NCBI GenBank assembly: GCA_018398815.1
Contig: CM031609.1
Span: 34,752,511 to 34,816,510 of the forward strand
Direction of reading: 5' to 3'
DNA: 64,000 nucleotides
From: Conus ventricosus
Taxonomy: Eukaryota > Mollusca > Gastropoda > Neogastropoda > Conidae
Positions 13,111-24,107 of the stretch are shown here, in pieces. The notes under the pieces are model-generated. The model was not told the origin of the DNA. It made no database searches and saw nothing but the letters and a program-made list of their open reading frames with translations. Positions within the stretch are counted from its first letter, which is position 1, and every line of letters starts with the position of its first letter. The translations under genes and the position numbers were made by a program.

Positions 13111-15695
13111 AGCAACGTGTCCTTGTGAGACTCCACACTGGACACAACAGCAAAGTGTCCTTGTGAGACTCCATACTGGACACAACAGCAAAGTGTCCTT
13201 GTGAGACTCCATACTGGACACAACAGCAAAGTGTCCTTGTGAGACTCCATACTGGACACAACAGCAAAGTGTCCTTGTGAGACTCCATACTGGACACAAC
13301 AGCAAAGTGTCCTTGTGAGACTCCATACTGGACACAACAGCAAAGTGTCCTTGTGAGACTCCATACTGGACACAACAACGAAGTGTCCTTGTGAGACTCC
13401 ACACTGGACACAACAGCAAAGTGTCCTTGTGAGACTCCATACTGGACACAACAGCAAAGTGTTCTTGTGAGACTCCATACTGGACACAACAACGAAGTGT
13501 CCTTGTGAGACTCCATACTGGACACAACAGCAAAGTGTCCTTGTGAGACTCCACACTGGACACAACAGCAAAGTGTCCTTGTGAGACTCCACACTGGACA
13601 CAACAGCAAAGTGTCCTTGTGAGACTCCATACTTGACACAACAGCAAAGTGTCCTTGTGAGACTCCACATTGGACACAACAGCAAAGTGTCCTTGTGAGA
13701 CTCCACACTGGACACAACAGCAAAGTGTCCTTGTGAGACTCCATACTTGACACAACAGCAAAGTGTCCTTGTGAGACTCCACATTGGAAACAACAGCAAA
13801 GTGTCCTTGTGAGACTCCACACTGGACACAACAGCAAAGTGTCCTTGTGAGACTCCACACTGGACACAACAGCAAAGTGTCCTTGTGAGACTCCACACTG
13901 GACACAACAGCAAAGTGTCCTTGTGAGACTCCACACTGGACACAACAGCAAAGTGTCCTTGTGAGACTCCACACTGGACACAACAGCAAAGTGTTCTTGT
14001 GAGACTCCATACAGGACACAACAGCAAAGTGTCCTTGTGAGACTCCACACTGGACACAACAGCAAAGTGTCCTTGTGAGACTTCATACTGGACACAACAA
14101 CGAAGTGTCCTTGTGAGACTCCACACTGGACACAACAGCAAAGTGTCCTTGTGAGACTCCACACTGGACACAACAGCAAAGTGTCCTTGTGAGACTCCAC
14201 ATTGGACACAACAGAAAAGTGTCCTTGTGAGAATCCACATTGGACACAACAACGAAGTGTCCTTGTGAGACTCCATACTGGACACAACAACGAAGTGTCC
14301 TTGTGAGACTCCATACTGGACACAACAGCAAAGTGTCCTTGTGAGACTCCATACTGGACACAACAACGAAGTGTCCTTGTGAGACTCCACACTGGATACA
14401 ACAGCAAAGTGTCCTTGTGAGACTCCATACTGGACACAACAGCAAAGTGTCCTTGTGAGACTCCACATTGGACACAACAGCAAAGTGTCCTTGTGAGACT
14501 CCACACTGGACACAACAGCAAAGTGTCCTTGTGAGACTCCATACTTGACACAACAGCAAAGTGTCCTTGTGAGACTCCACATTGGAAACAACAGCAAAGT
14601 GTCCTTGTGAGACTCCACACTGGACACAACAGCAAAGTGTCCTTGTGAGACTCCACACTGGACACAAACAGCAAAGTGTCCTTGTGAGACTCCACACTGG
14701 ACACAACAGCAAAGTGTCCTTGTGAGACTCCACACTGGACACAACAGCAAAGTGTCCTTGTGAGACTCCACACTGGACACAACAGCAAAGTGTTCTTGTG
14801 AGACTCCATACAGGACACAACAGCAAAGTGTCCTTGTGAGACTCCACACTGGACACAACAGCAAAGTGTCCTTGTGAGACTTCATACTGGACACAACAAC
14901 GAAGTGTCCTTGTGAGACTCCACACTGGACACAACAGCAAAGTGTCCTTGTGAGACTCCACACTGGACACAACAGCAAAGTGTTCTTGTGAGACTCCATA
15001 CTGGACACAACAACGAAGTGTCCTTGTGAGACTCCATACTTGACACAACAGCAAAGTGTCCTTGTGAGACTCCACACTGAACACAACAGCAAAGTGTCCT
15101 TGTGAGACTCCACACTGGACACAACAGCAAAGTGTTCTTGTGAGACTCCATACTGGACACAACAGCAAAGTGTCCTTGTGAGACTCCACATTGGACACAA
15201 CAGCAAAGTGTCCTTGTGAGACTCCACACTGGACACAACAGCAAAGTGTCCTTGTGAGACTCCATACTTGACACAACAGCAAAGTGTCCTTGTGAGACTC
15301 CACATTGGACACAACAGCAAAGTGTCCTTGTGAGACTCCACACTGGACACAACAGCAAAGTGTCCTTGTGAGACTCCACATTGGACACAACAGAAAAGTG
15401 TCCTTGTGAGAATCCACATTGGACACAACAACGAAGTGTCCTTGTGAGACTCCATACTGGACACAACAACGAAGTGTCCTTGTGAGACTCCATACTGGAC
15501 ACAACAGCAAAGTGTCCTTGTGAGACTCCATACTGGACACAACAACGAAGTGTCCTTGTGAGACTCCACACTGGATACAACAGCAAAGTGTCCTTGTGAG
15601 ACTCCATACTGGACACAACAGCAAAGTGTCCTTGTGAGACTCCACACTGGACACAACAGCAACGTGTCCTTGTGAGACTCCACACTGGACACAAC
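13111..15695. repeat. 38-bp minisatellite array, about 68 copies
   Basis: The unit is 38 bp with core GTGTCCTTGTGAGACTCCAC, then an ACTGGACACAACAGCAA-type half. The array spans about 2585 bp, close to 68 units, with recurring variants (CCATACTGG, CACATTGG, ACAACGAAG, AGAATCC). A single inserted A at about 14664 shifts the register. Because 38 is not a multiple of three, and the unit lacks minus-strand stops, all three minus frames stay open for hundreds of codons and read as a 38-residue periodic peptide. I judge these frames to be non-coding. Variant patterns recur at 798 bp (21 units) and 1178 bp (31 units), indicating block duplications. It lies inside gene A intron 2. Confidence 0.95.
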
Positions 15696-16170
15696 GGACT
15701 AACCTATCACAGGCGCATGTCTTCCTCAACCAGTTCATGCAGGCAGGGACATCAGACTGCTGGGCATGTGCCCTACATGGACATGGTACCCCTCCCAAGA
15801 TCCAGCATAACGAGAAAGGTCACGCCTGGGCCGAGCTCTGTGAATGCTATGAGGAGCCGGACAGTACTTTTCGTCATCCAGACTGAACGGATTTGTCCCG
15901 GCAGTGAAAGCCGAGAATAGGATCAAGAAATAAGCACGGAGGACGGAGATGGGAGGAGCGAAGGGTTGCGAGACATTTAGAGTTGAGGTAAGGGGGTGGG
16001 GGGTGGTGATGGTGGTGGAGGGCAGGGGAATGACCCAGAACTGTATAATCTGTTAATCTACCCCTGCATTCACACACATACACATGCGCATACATGCATC
16101 ATGCACTTGTGTGAGCATTATTTGTTTTTTATTTGATTTCCCTTTGTTCATTCTGGCATTCTTTTTGCAG

Positions 16171-16400
16171 ATTGATGCTGGAGGAGGATGCTATGTCTAC
16201 TTCAATAGACAAGACCCTGTTAACCGAGCGGCTGCGGAAAAAGAGTGCCAAAGAACCGGGGGTTCCCTGGTCAGTTTGGAGACTGCCCAGGAGATGCACG
16301 CCTTCAGAAAAATCATGAAACATATCACGTATCGTACTAAAATCTGGATCGGTATGAAAGCGACTAAATTTGGCCGTGTAAAGACACTGTTGAAGACCAT
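16171..16400 (+). CDS. Gene A exon: N-terminal half of C-type lectin domain
   Basis: A good pyrimidine tract and CAG precede 16171, in phase 0 to match the AAG end of exon 1105-1601. The donor GTAATA follows 16400 in phase 2. The 76 complete codons begin IDAGGGCYVYFNRQ and contain the lectin hallmarks: the Cys-Tyr opening strand, the AAEKECQRTGGSLVSLETAQE helix region and the WIGMK strand. The second half is in the next exon, 588 bp downstream. The counterpart in gene B (60700-60932) is one codon longer. Sugar binding is not assured, since the Ca-binding EPN/QPD and WND motifs are not seen. The roughly 300 bp upstream are alignable with the matching intron of gene B. Confidence 0.88.
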
Positions 16401-16550
16401 GTAATAATCCACTCAGTTTATCTTCATCATATGTCCTTTCTTGTTTCATTTCTTTGTGAATGTTCTAAATGTCTTGCTTACAGGCAAGTGCCTTAATGGA
16501 GACAATGTGAACAGTATTTGAACATTTCAAGGAGGACTTTTGAATTTTGT

Positions 16551-16553
<3 letters not shown>

Positions 16554-16637
<84 letters not shown>

Positions 16638-16708
16638 CACTTGTCTGGAGAAATTTCCAATGAAACATTTTAAGCTACATAGAAGAAGGAATACACAAAA
16701 AGATAGAA

Positions 16709-16793
<85 letters not shown>

Positions 16794-16813
16794 TGTGCGA
16801 GTGCGCTCGTGCG

Positions 16814-16909
<96 letters not shown>
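16554..16909. repeat. (CT)n, (GT)n and (GA)n cluster within the lectin intron of gene A
   Basis: There are three tracts: CT at about 16554-16634, GT at about 16711-16792 and GA at about 16818-16909. They fill most of the 587-bp intron between the two lectin exons. In gene B the equivalent intron is 15.7 kb and transposon-filled. Confidence 0.93.
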
Positions 16910-16911
<2 letters not shown>

Positions 16912-16987
16912 CATACTTGACATGATGCGCTTCTCCTGTGGTAGTTTTTTCACACACATAGCCTACCCAGTTCCCCAATTGTTTCAG

Positions 16988-17551
16988 GTACACAGACACG
17001 CTACAATGGATAGTGGCTCTGTGGCTTTCTATCTGCTTAGAAATTCTTTCGGATATAATGAGATGACTTGCTGGGAACGTCGAGATTTTGACAGGCCAAA
17101 ACATTTTCAGTGTTTTAACTGGGATACCTCTTCACAGGCATTCTGTGAAATTCCTTGTGTCGGTTGGGTAAACAGCTTTGTATGTGAACTCCGTTCTCGT
17201 TCAGACCATCAACATTTAAGCGTACCTGTAACGCTTCCTCTCATGAACAGAACGACCACTTCAAAAGTTTGCCTAGAAATCTGTCCCATGCAGCACCTGA
17301 CTCACGAACTACTAGCATGCGATTGGACAAGTCGGTGCAGAAGACTGGAGAACACTCAGACATGGTACAGGGCGACTTGCACTATGTCCCAGGAACTGAC
17401 ACAGCCGTACTTTTATTGTGAGCTGTCTGATGAGTTTGTGCCTTACAGTCTGGTGTGTGATTTTCGACAGGATTGTTTGGATGGACGTGACGAAGACTTT
17501 TGCGAACATCCTGCGTGCTACGAAGGCATGATAGACTGTGGAAGTGGACAG
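16988..17551 (+). CDS. Gene A exon: C-terminal lectin half plus LDLa repeat (one-base deletion)
   Basis: The acceptor TTTCAG ends at 16987 and the donor follows CAG at 17551 in phase 0. Compared with gene B exon 44985-44430, one G is missing after about 17009 (TGG-AT versus TGG-GAC), so the phase-2 entry does not reach the long open frame. Using the AG at 16994-16995 instead would restore frame at the cost of the conserved Trp segment. After that point the frame is open: DSGSVAFYLL, the WERR/NWDTSS region, and the lectin end (FCEIPC to SFVCEL). A 60-residue linker with paired cysteines follows, then an LDLa repeat (YFYCELSDEFVPYSLVCDF, DCLDGRDEDFC) and the start of another (MIDCGSGQ) completed in exon 24108. 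Confidence 0.82.
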
Positions 17552-17942
17552 GTTCATTCATGCTTTCATGTTTCCTAGAACCTCTTCTCTATTCTTACAG
17601 TCTTCCTTTCAGGTCACGTCTTCTTCCCATCCCAAGGAGAATAGTTGAATATGGCTTGTAACACTGAATCATCAAGCAAATGTTTACCAATCTATTTACC
17701 ATAACATATCTTCGTTGTTGTTCAAACACCATATGTCCTGACCCATCCACAGCCACGTTAATGTTTGCTCTTTCAAAGTCCCAGAGGAAGGAGTCCATCT
17801 TTCAATTTTGTTTATTTGACTCAACCTTACCTTACTTTTTTGTCTTTGTCTTTCACTTTTTTTTATAGTTACAGACAAGATCCAGCCACGTTCTTAGTAT
17901 TGATGGTCTTGATGCTAGGCTTCTTGTGAAGGCATGTATAAA

Positions 17943-19486
17943 TATACTCAGAGGCATAAAAAACGCGAAAACAAACTGTATAGAAATTTTGATGTAATTT
18001 GGCTACCGATTCCTTTGAACTGGTAATAGAAAGTGAGAAAAAGCAATCGAACACCACAAAAGTGTCCTTTCAAAGTTCATTCTGGTAGAAAATAAGGTCA
18101 CATGAACTTGACCTTGACCCTGTGTTAACAGCAGAATGTCAGTATCTGGTGTGACCACCTCGAGCATTGATCACAGCTGTGCACCTGCGGTACATCGAGC
18201 GCACCACAGTGTTGGTCTGCCTCTGGGGGACTTGCCACCACACCTGGCCCACAGCAACAGCAAGCTGAGCTGCTGTCTGGGGTCTGGGGTTGAGCTGGTT
18301 CAACTGCCTCTGAAGGGCATCGCAGAAATGCTCTATTGGGTTAAGGTCGGGAGAACGGGCTGGGTGAGGCAGCAGATTGATGTTGTTCTGCCTCAGGAAG
18401 TTCTGCGTAGCACGGGGAGTGTGCGGCCTTGCGTTGTCCTGCTGAAACAGGTTCTGTGGATGCCGCTGGAAATGCGGCAGGATGTGGGGCCTCAGGACTT
18501 GGTCGATGTAATGAACAGCAGTGATCCCGTTACCACGTCCTGGACCCACATTCTGGAAGATGACTGGCCCAATACGGCGATTTATGCCGATAGCCCCCCA
18601 GATCATGATGCTTTCACCACCCCATGGGTCCCTTTCGGTGATGTTGGCATCCATGAAGCATTCCCCCGCTCTTCTCCAGATCCGGATGCGGCCATCGCCT
18701 GGGTCGACGCAGAACCGGCTTTCATCACTGAAGAGGACTCGGCCCCAGTCCCGATGGCGCCAATGCACGTGGATCTGTGCCCACTGCAGACGGTTCTGGC
18801 GATGCTGGAGTGTCAGGATAGGTCGCCGGGCTGGACGCCTGCATTGGAGACCAACTGTGTTCAGTCGGCGACGCACGGTCCTGTTGCTGATTGGCCTGCC
18901 ATGGTTGCCGACGGTGTTCCTGGCTGTGTTGGCAGCGGTTTGGTAAGGCTCCCGTCGATGCTGACGAAGAAGATGGCGGTCTTGGGCTGCTGTGGTGACC
19001 CTCGGTCTGCCGCTCCTCGGTCTGTCATCAGTGGTGTTTCTTGCTTGAAAGCGGCCAGAAGGCGATAGACGGTGGAAATGTGGACTCCGAATACGATAGC
19101 GACCTGCCTCATTGGAACCCCGGCCTGAAGTTGCCCCATTGCTATGCAACGATCTTGACGAGAAAGTCTCGGCATTATGTTGGCGCCTCTGGAAGGGATG
19201 ATTTGAACTTTTTGGGGTTTGGAAATTTATAGCCCCACAATGGGGGCCACATTGAGTTGCAATTCACATTGATGCACGTGGCGTAGGTAGTCCACATGGC
19301 AAATGCACTCCTCGTGCCAAAAACGCTGACCCGGCAACATTCACCACTGTTACGAGGTTACAACCGGCCAAGACACCACGTACTGCTAATGTTGCACGTG
19401 CCAACGACATTGCTTACGTCCTGTTCACAATGTGAACAATCGTGCACTGTCTCTATTTTTTCGCGTTTTTTATGCCTCTGAGTATA
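17943..19486 (-). mobile_element. Tc1-family DNA transposon with 29-bp terminal inverted repeats
   Basis: Perfect 29-bp inverted repeats (inner part CTCAGAGGCATAAAAAACGC) lie at 17943-17971 and 19458-19486. The outer TATA bases fit the TA target duplication of Tc1/mariner elements. The 1.54-kb length is normal for a complete Tc1. The single gene is a frameshifted transposase on the minus strand (18139-19175). The flanking intron resumes homology with gene B on the left side (17700-17890 against 44060-44260), so the insertion postdates the gene duplication or was lost in B. Confidence 0.9.
18139..19175 (-). pseudogene. Tc1 transposase (DD34E), one frameshift
   Basis: It starts MPRLSRQDRCIAMGQL at 19175 with the first helix-turn-helix (MRQVAIVFGVHISTVYRLLA). 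Near 19035-19047 the frame shifts by one base into the remaining 300 or so residues. These hold the GRPR motif (RPRSGRPRVT), the second DNA-binding half (ISNRTVRRRLNTVGLQCRRP) and a full catalytic core: first Asp in LFSDESRF, second Asp in FQQDNARPH, and Glu in SPDLNPIEHF, 34 residues after the second Asp. That spacing is the Tc1 signature DD34E. The enzyme would cut and paste the element by binding its terminal repeats. The frameshift makes this copy non-autonomous unless it is an assembly error. Apart from the shift, no stop is seen. Confidence 0.88.
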
Positions 19487-20400
19487 TTATACAATATAAG
19501 CCAAATATTAGCTGACGCATATGAACTGAACACAAACGAAAATATAAAAAGTCGTGGTTATTTCTGTACATTCCAAGACGTAAAAATAAAATGAACACGT
19601 TTGTGGAATTCAATCATCCAGAGAAGCATTAAACGAATCTCTTATAAAAAAAAGGTTTAGAGTAATATGTGGTCTAAATAGTAAGTAAAATATAATTTCC
19701 AAGAATGGAGCCATCCATGGTCAAACAAATGTGTGTCTACAGGATGACATGGATTTCAAACGATCATGAAGATTTCTACTCACATTCACCACGCGACAGT
19801 TGGGCCTCTCTGGAATAATTTCTGCTCTTAGAATATCAAAGTCCTTAGTAAAACAGATGTTTGCAGTGACAACAGACTAGTAAATGTGACATTTAAGATC
19901 GAAATCACAAGACACAAGGCTACAAAGACGATATGATCCTTGTTACACATTGGTCGCCTTTACTGTTTTTGATTCAGACACACTCAACATTTGCTCTAGA
20001 AGTGTTAGATTTTACATGACGTACGTTTACTAAGTGATGTACGTGGAAATCACTCAATAATTTCGGAGTTGTCACTAGAGCCCTATCAACGGACAAGAGA
20101 CAGGAGAGGCAGGAATGAGAGAGCAGAAAGAGAGACACAGAGAAAGTAACCTCGAAAGCTGCTTAGGTTGCAACATTTTGCGACTGGAGCGACATGGATT
20201 CATAACAGATGGGCAACACATCAGAGTGCCTTATTGCCAGGGAGAGAGAAACGTGTCTTCCAAGACATTGTGTGTTAACTGTATCTTCCAAGATTCTGTA
20301 TAAACTCGTCTTTTACGTGGAAAGTCTGCAAAGGCTGTTCTCGACTGAAGGTAGCTTTTCTTAAAAAAAGGCCTCACTGTGGAAGATTATCATAACTGTT
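19487..20400. other. Intronic stretch without recognised features
   Basis: A/T-rich intron of gene A. A short reading frame at 20115-20303 with several cysteines (SCLGCN, LCVNCIF) may belong to the gag side of the adjacent Ty3/gypsy remnant, but no zinc-knuckle spacing is clear. Confidence 0.4.
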
Positions 20401-21880
20401 TTAATTGCTGATCCAACACTGGAGAGAACCCACAGCAGCTTAATCATCAGACCCGAAACCGCTGGGTGCAGCTATCAGGCACTGCAGACGATGTTGAAGA
20501 ACTGGCAAGTCCTACAGTCAGGAGACATTTTATTGACGCTCGGCTTAAGGATGTGGCCATTTCTCTTCATGAGCAAACATCTCAAAAACTGACCGGCATG
20601 GCCAAAGTGGTAGAACGTTACTTGACGGCACACAATTGCACTGTAGTGAATCTCAAGCTTAAAATCCTCCAGCCGGAAGTGAGCAACTTAAGCCCGACGC
20701 CAAAGAAGTAGATAGCTCAAACACTTTTACTGCCATCTTGTCAGACACATGCAGTTTGTGCGTCAAGCTGCCCCCCCCCCCTCCCCCCACCTCTCTTACT
20801 TTTGGGAATGAGCCCTGTGAAAAGGAAAACTGACACACAGAGGGCAGCGTAACCATCTAGACCAAGGTGTCAGTGCGCCAGAGACGTTAAGGACGACAAC
20901 AGTAAAGACTGAGGTCAAACATGTGTTGGTGGTATCATGAAGTCTCCAGATCATCTCTGGATGAAACAGAATACTGGAAAATGGATCCCCCTTTAGCAAG
21001 CGAAAGAAGAATCCTGTAGTAGGCGGTGCAGCTACCAAGACAACCGAGAAATGACAATTTATCTGTGACAAACGGACGTGTAGGTGATGTTTCTTGAAAA
21101 AACGACAGGAATGTAAGTGACAAACAGTGCCACCAGACGGTAGAAACAGTTACCACACACACTTGTGACAGAACAGATAAACCATTGGAGAAACACGATT
21201 TCACTTCCAGTAGTTGTCCTGTAGCTTGGGCTGTAATGGCAAGAGCTCGGGAAAAACAAGACGGGGAAAATGTGCCAGCTATGATACTATGCTAAGGTAG
21301 CCATAGTTGATTAAAAGAGAGGGAGACAAACTCACCAGCTTGCCGGAAATAGCACTTAGGATGGCCGGGCCGGGGCTTCATGACGACAATGTAATGAAGG
21401 TCCAGGGGTCGGTGCGTCCGAATTTAAACAAGCAAGTCTAGTATTTCAGCGGCTTGGCTGGATACTACCGATAATTGATTTGGAACGTCTCTGCAATACA
21501 CGGATCTTTCACTGATCTGAAAAAAGAAAATGAGGACAAACCCAAGGGGAGTGAGGTGACGCATAGAGAAGATGTACCGAACCGTCAACGATCTCCTGAT
21601 CAGAAACCCATCCTGCACCTTCCTTGTCCTTCCAAGGCTTATGTCCTGAAGACTAATTTGTCTGAAGTCGGCCTTGTAGCAGTCCTGATACAAGAACACA
21701 ATAAACAGCTGTTCTCCGTCAGCTACGCCAGCAAGATTCTGTCTTTGGTGGAACAGAACTAATGTACAATTAGAAAAGAGTGCAGTGCTGTTGTTTGGAG
21801 TGCACAGAAGTTTGTACGTTCAATGTGTGAGCTTTGTGTTGAAAGACAGACCACCGCGCGCTCACGTATTTGAACTCAGC
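20400..21880 (+). mobile_element. Degenerate Ty3/gypsy retrotransposon remnant
   Basis: A gag-like helix-rich stretch lies at about 20480-20650 (RHFIDARLKDVAISLHEQTS, MAKVVERYLTAHNC). After a non-coding gap, the plus strand at 21420-21870 shows the end of a Ty3/gypsy RT (VQYFSGLAGYYR-like, then GSFTDLKKENEDKP). The RNase H opening follows (LKTNLSEVGLVAVLIQEHNK, LFSVSYASKILSLVEQN, ECSAVVWSAQKF). These are the usual order and spacing in gypsy pol. Stops and shifts are frequent, and neither LTRs nor an integrase were seen. It lies in gene A intron 4. Confidence 0.68.
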
Positions 21881-22079
21881 TACGTTTATCAGAGACAGTG
21901 GAATGGAATGGGCAATGTATAAGCAAAATTTTGACTTGTAAAAGTGAGTCCATTATGTAAAGTGACAAGATTCCGCTGACCGCATGAGCCGCTTAGTAGA
22001 GTGAAATGGTTGATCAGTTCATTCAATTCTGATAACAGTGGTCATGTTCATTTTTAATATAACGGGATTGTCTGTTTTC

Positions 22080-22171
22080 CTGAATTTGTTCTAACTGCGA
22101 GGTAATGCCATAAACAGACTTCCTTCTGAATTTGTTCTAACTGCGGGGTAATGCCATAAACAGACTTCCTT
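22080..22171. repeat. 46-bp tandem duplication
   Basis: A segment starting TGAATTTGTTCTAACTGCG occurs twice in tandem (about 22080-22125 and 22126-22171) with one substitution. Confidence 0.85.
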
Positions 22172-22388
22172 TAGGGGAGACAGGAGCCACTCGCGTCATG
22201 AGCATCTAATATGGCTCCTATTAGCAAACAAACAAAGATGGATTCCTCAAAGACGAAACCATTTGTTTTTAATTTCTGTAGTCTGAAATAGTGAAAATAA
22301 AATTATAAACTGATCATTTTTTCAGAGGTCAACAAAACAACGTGTTGACCATCTCTACTGCGTTTAGCTCCGGTATAGGGGTAAACTA

Positions 22389-22457
22389 CGACTCCTGTTA
22401 GAGCACCTCGCGACTATGTAGTGCCATCTAGTCGCGATGGCACTAAAACAGGAGTCG
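22389..22457. repeat. Nested inverted repeat (foldback)
   Basis: Outer arms CGACTCCTGTT (22389-22399) and AACAGGAGTCG (22447-22457) enclose further pairable arms CGCGACTA/TAGTCGCG and TAGTGCCATC/GATGGCACTA that compete for the same centre. It could be the terminus of a foldback or miniature element. No matching second terminus was found in this window. Confidence 0.7.
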
Positions 22458-23360
22458 AAAAAAAAAAAACCAACTGATTTTATAAGCTAGAATATGTGTT
22501 TTTATAATCTGTGATACAGAAAAGAAAGATATGAAAATATTTCATCATTCCAAAGTTCTCTTGCTTTCCTGATCAGACATCTCTACAAAAATAGTGGAAT
22601 TTGAGCCCAGGTCGGGTGATTGGGATATTGACATAAGACCAGAACGGGATGGTTACTTTTGGCTTTATTTTAGCCGTTTAAAACATTTACTTTCAGCTCA
22701 AAACCCAGGTGTAATTGCAGCACTGCAAAAACAAAAATCATGGCGTGTTCTGTTATGGTTGCTTGAGTTGACTGGACAATTCAATAACGATGGCAGAGAG
22801 CGGGGCGAAGCTTGAAGAGAATACCGTTTTTTTACGGAATTGCGACCTGGTCCATGTGGCGAGGAGCTCCGGTTTCTCTGCTTACTTTACAGGGGTGTGG
22901 CACCAGGTGTATCAACTTTCACATGACGAAGTTTATTGTATGACAAATGTGCCAAACACACACTAATTGTGATGTTTTTAGAACCCCTCAGAGTAGGATC
23001 GAAAGTACAAGAAACTTCTAGAAAATGTTTCTGAAATGTTCCAAGCACTTTTACTAACTAGCACGTATGACAATTCCCAATCCTTCTGCAAGGTTCGGTA
23101 CATTACAACTGGCTTTCCCATATCATAGTCTAAAAGCATTCTGAAATGCGTCTTTTATGCTAACATGTTCCATGCATGTTTCTAGAATTTTCGATTTTAT
23201 GCTCTATAAACAATCAGGGTTAAGCGGTTGAGAATTGTGATGTAAAGAGACTAAAAGTGAAAGTGATAGAGAAGGACACATTTTTTGTTTTGGGGCCGTG
23301 TTGTTCGTCATAGGATACTGATTTGATAATCTAATGTGGATAATACAGATACGCATATGC
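22458..23360. other. Intronic stretch, one unrecognised short reading frame
   Basis: A 73-codon plus-strand frame at 22594-22815 (MEFEPRSGDWDIDIRPERDG, later SWRVLLWLLELTGQF) has protein-like composition but no recognised domain and no splice context. I regard it as a probable repeat remnant, not a gene. Nothing else was identified. Confidence 0.3.
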
Positions 23361-23369
23361 GTACACATC

Positions 23370-23654
23370 CCACATACAAGGACACACATAAATACACACA
23401 TATGTGTGCACATGCATATGCAGACACATGCATATGCTCACACAAGCCCACAAATCACAAACACACATGCACATGCATTTCGGCACACTCACACACATGC
23501 ACACACGCATGCGCGCACACACACACACGTGCGCACGCGCGCACATACACACACAAGTGCGCAAACACTCGTGCGCGCGCACACGCACACACGCACACAT
23601 GCACACACACACACGCATCATGCACACACTCATGCGCTCGCGCACACACACACT

Positions 23655-23729
<75 letters not shown>

Positions 23730-23760
23730 CACACACACACACACACGGGCCCCTGCCCAC
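23370..23760. repeat. CA-rich compound microsatellite
   Basis: About 390 bp of CA, CACG and CATG repeats, with a pure (CA)n core at about 23650-23727. All six frames look open but are repeat artefacts. Confidence 0.93.
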
Positions 23761-24107
23761 ACATCCATACTACACACACATACAATGATAAAAATCGCAC
23801 AACCAATGTTAGGTAGTTACTCAAGGTCTGACAAGCGCGTTGGGCTAATGCGTAGGTCAGACATCTGCTAAGTAGTAGCCACGAGACCCTCTTCTTATAT
23901 TCTCTCATCTTAGTTATTGATTCATATATCCACCATCATTAAATCAAGCGTAGTGTGATATCAAAACTTAGCAGATGTGGTGTAGCGTACGTATATGGAC
24001 TAGTCCGCACGCAGTGACGCATCCTTGATGAAACTGAAACTGTAAGTTTTAAAGACTAAAGCCTTTAAATGTTATGTGCAAGACCTGTTCTTGTGTCTTT
24101 TGTTCAG

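Noticed and set aside
13111..15695. CRISPR-like array
   Set aside because: Units are contiguous 38-bp tandems without unique spacers, in a eukaryotic intron.
12878..15798. Minus-strand reading frames of 270 to 873 codons with a 38-residue repeat
   Set aside because: They arise from a 38-bp tandem repeat lacking stops in any minus frame. Three frames encode the same periodic peptide, which is the expected artefact, and no start, splice or domain evidence supports a gene.
18136..19068. 310-codon plus-strand frame opposite the Tc1 transposase
   Set aside because: Shadow of the transposase; the minus frame has the DD34E core and helix-turn-helix.
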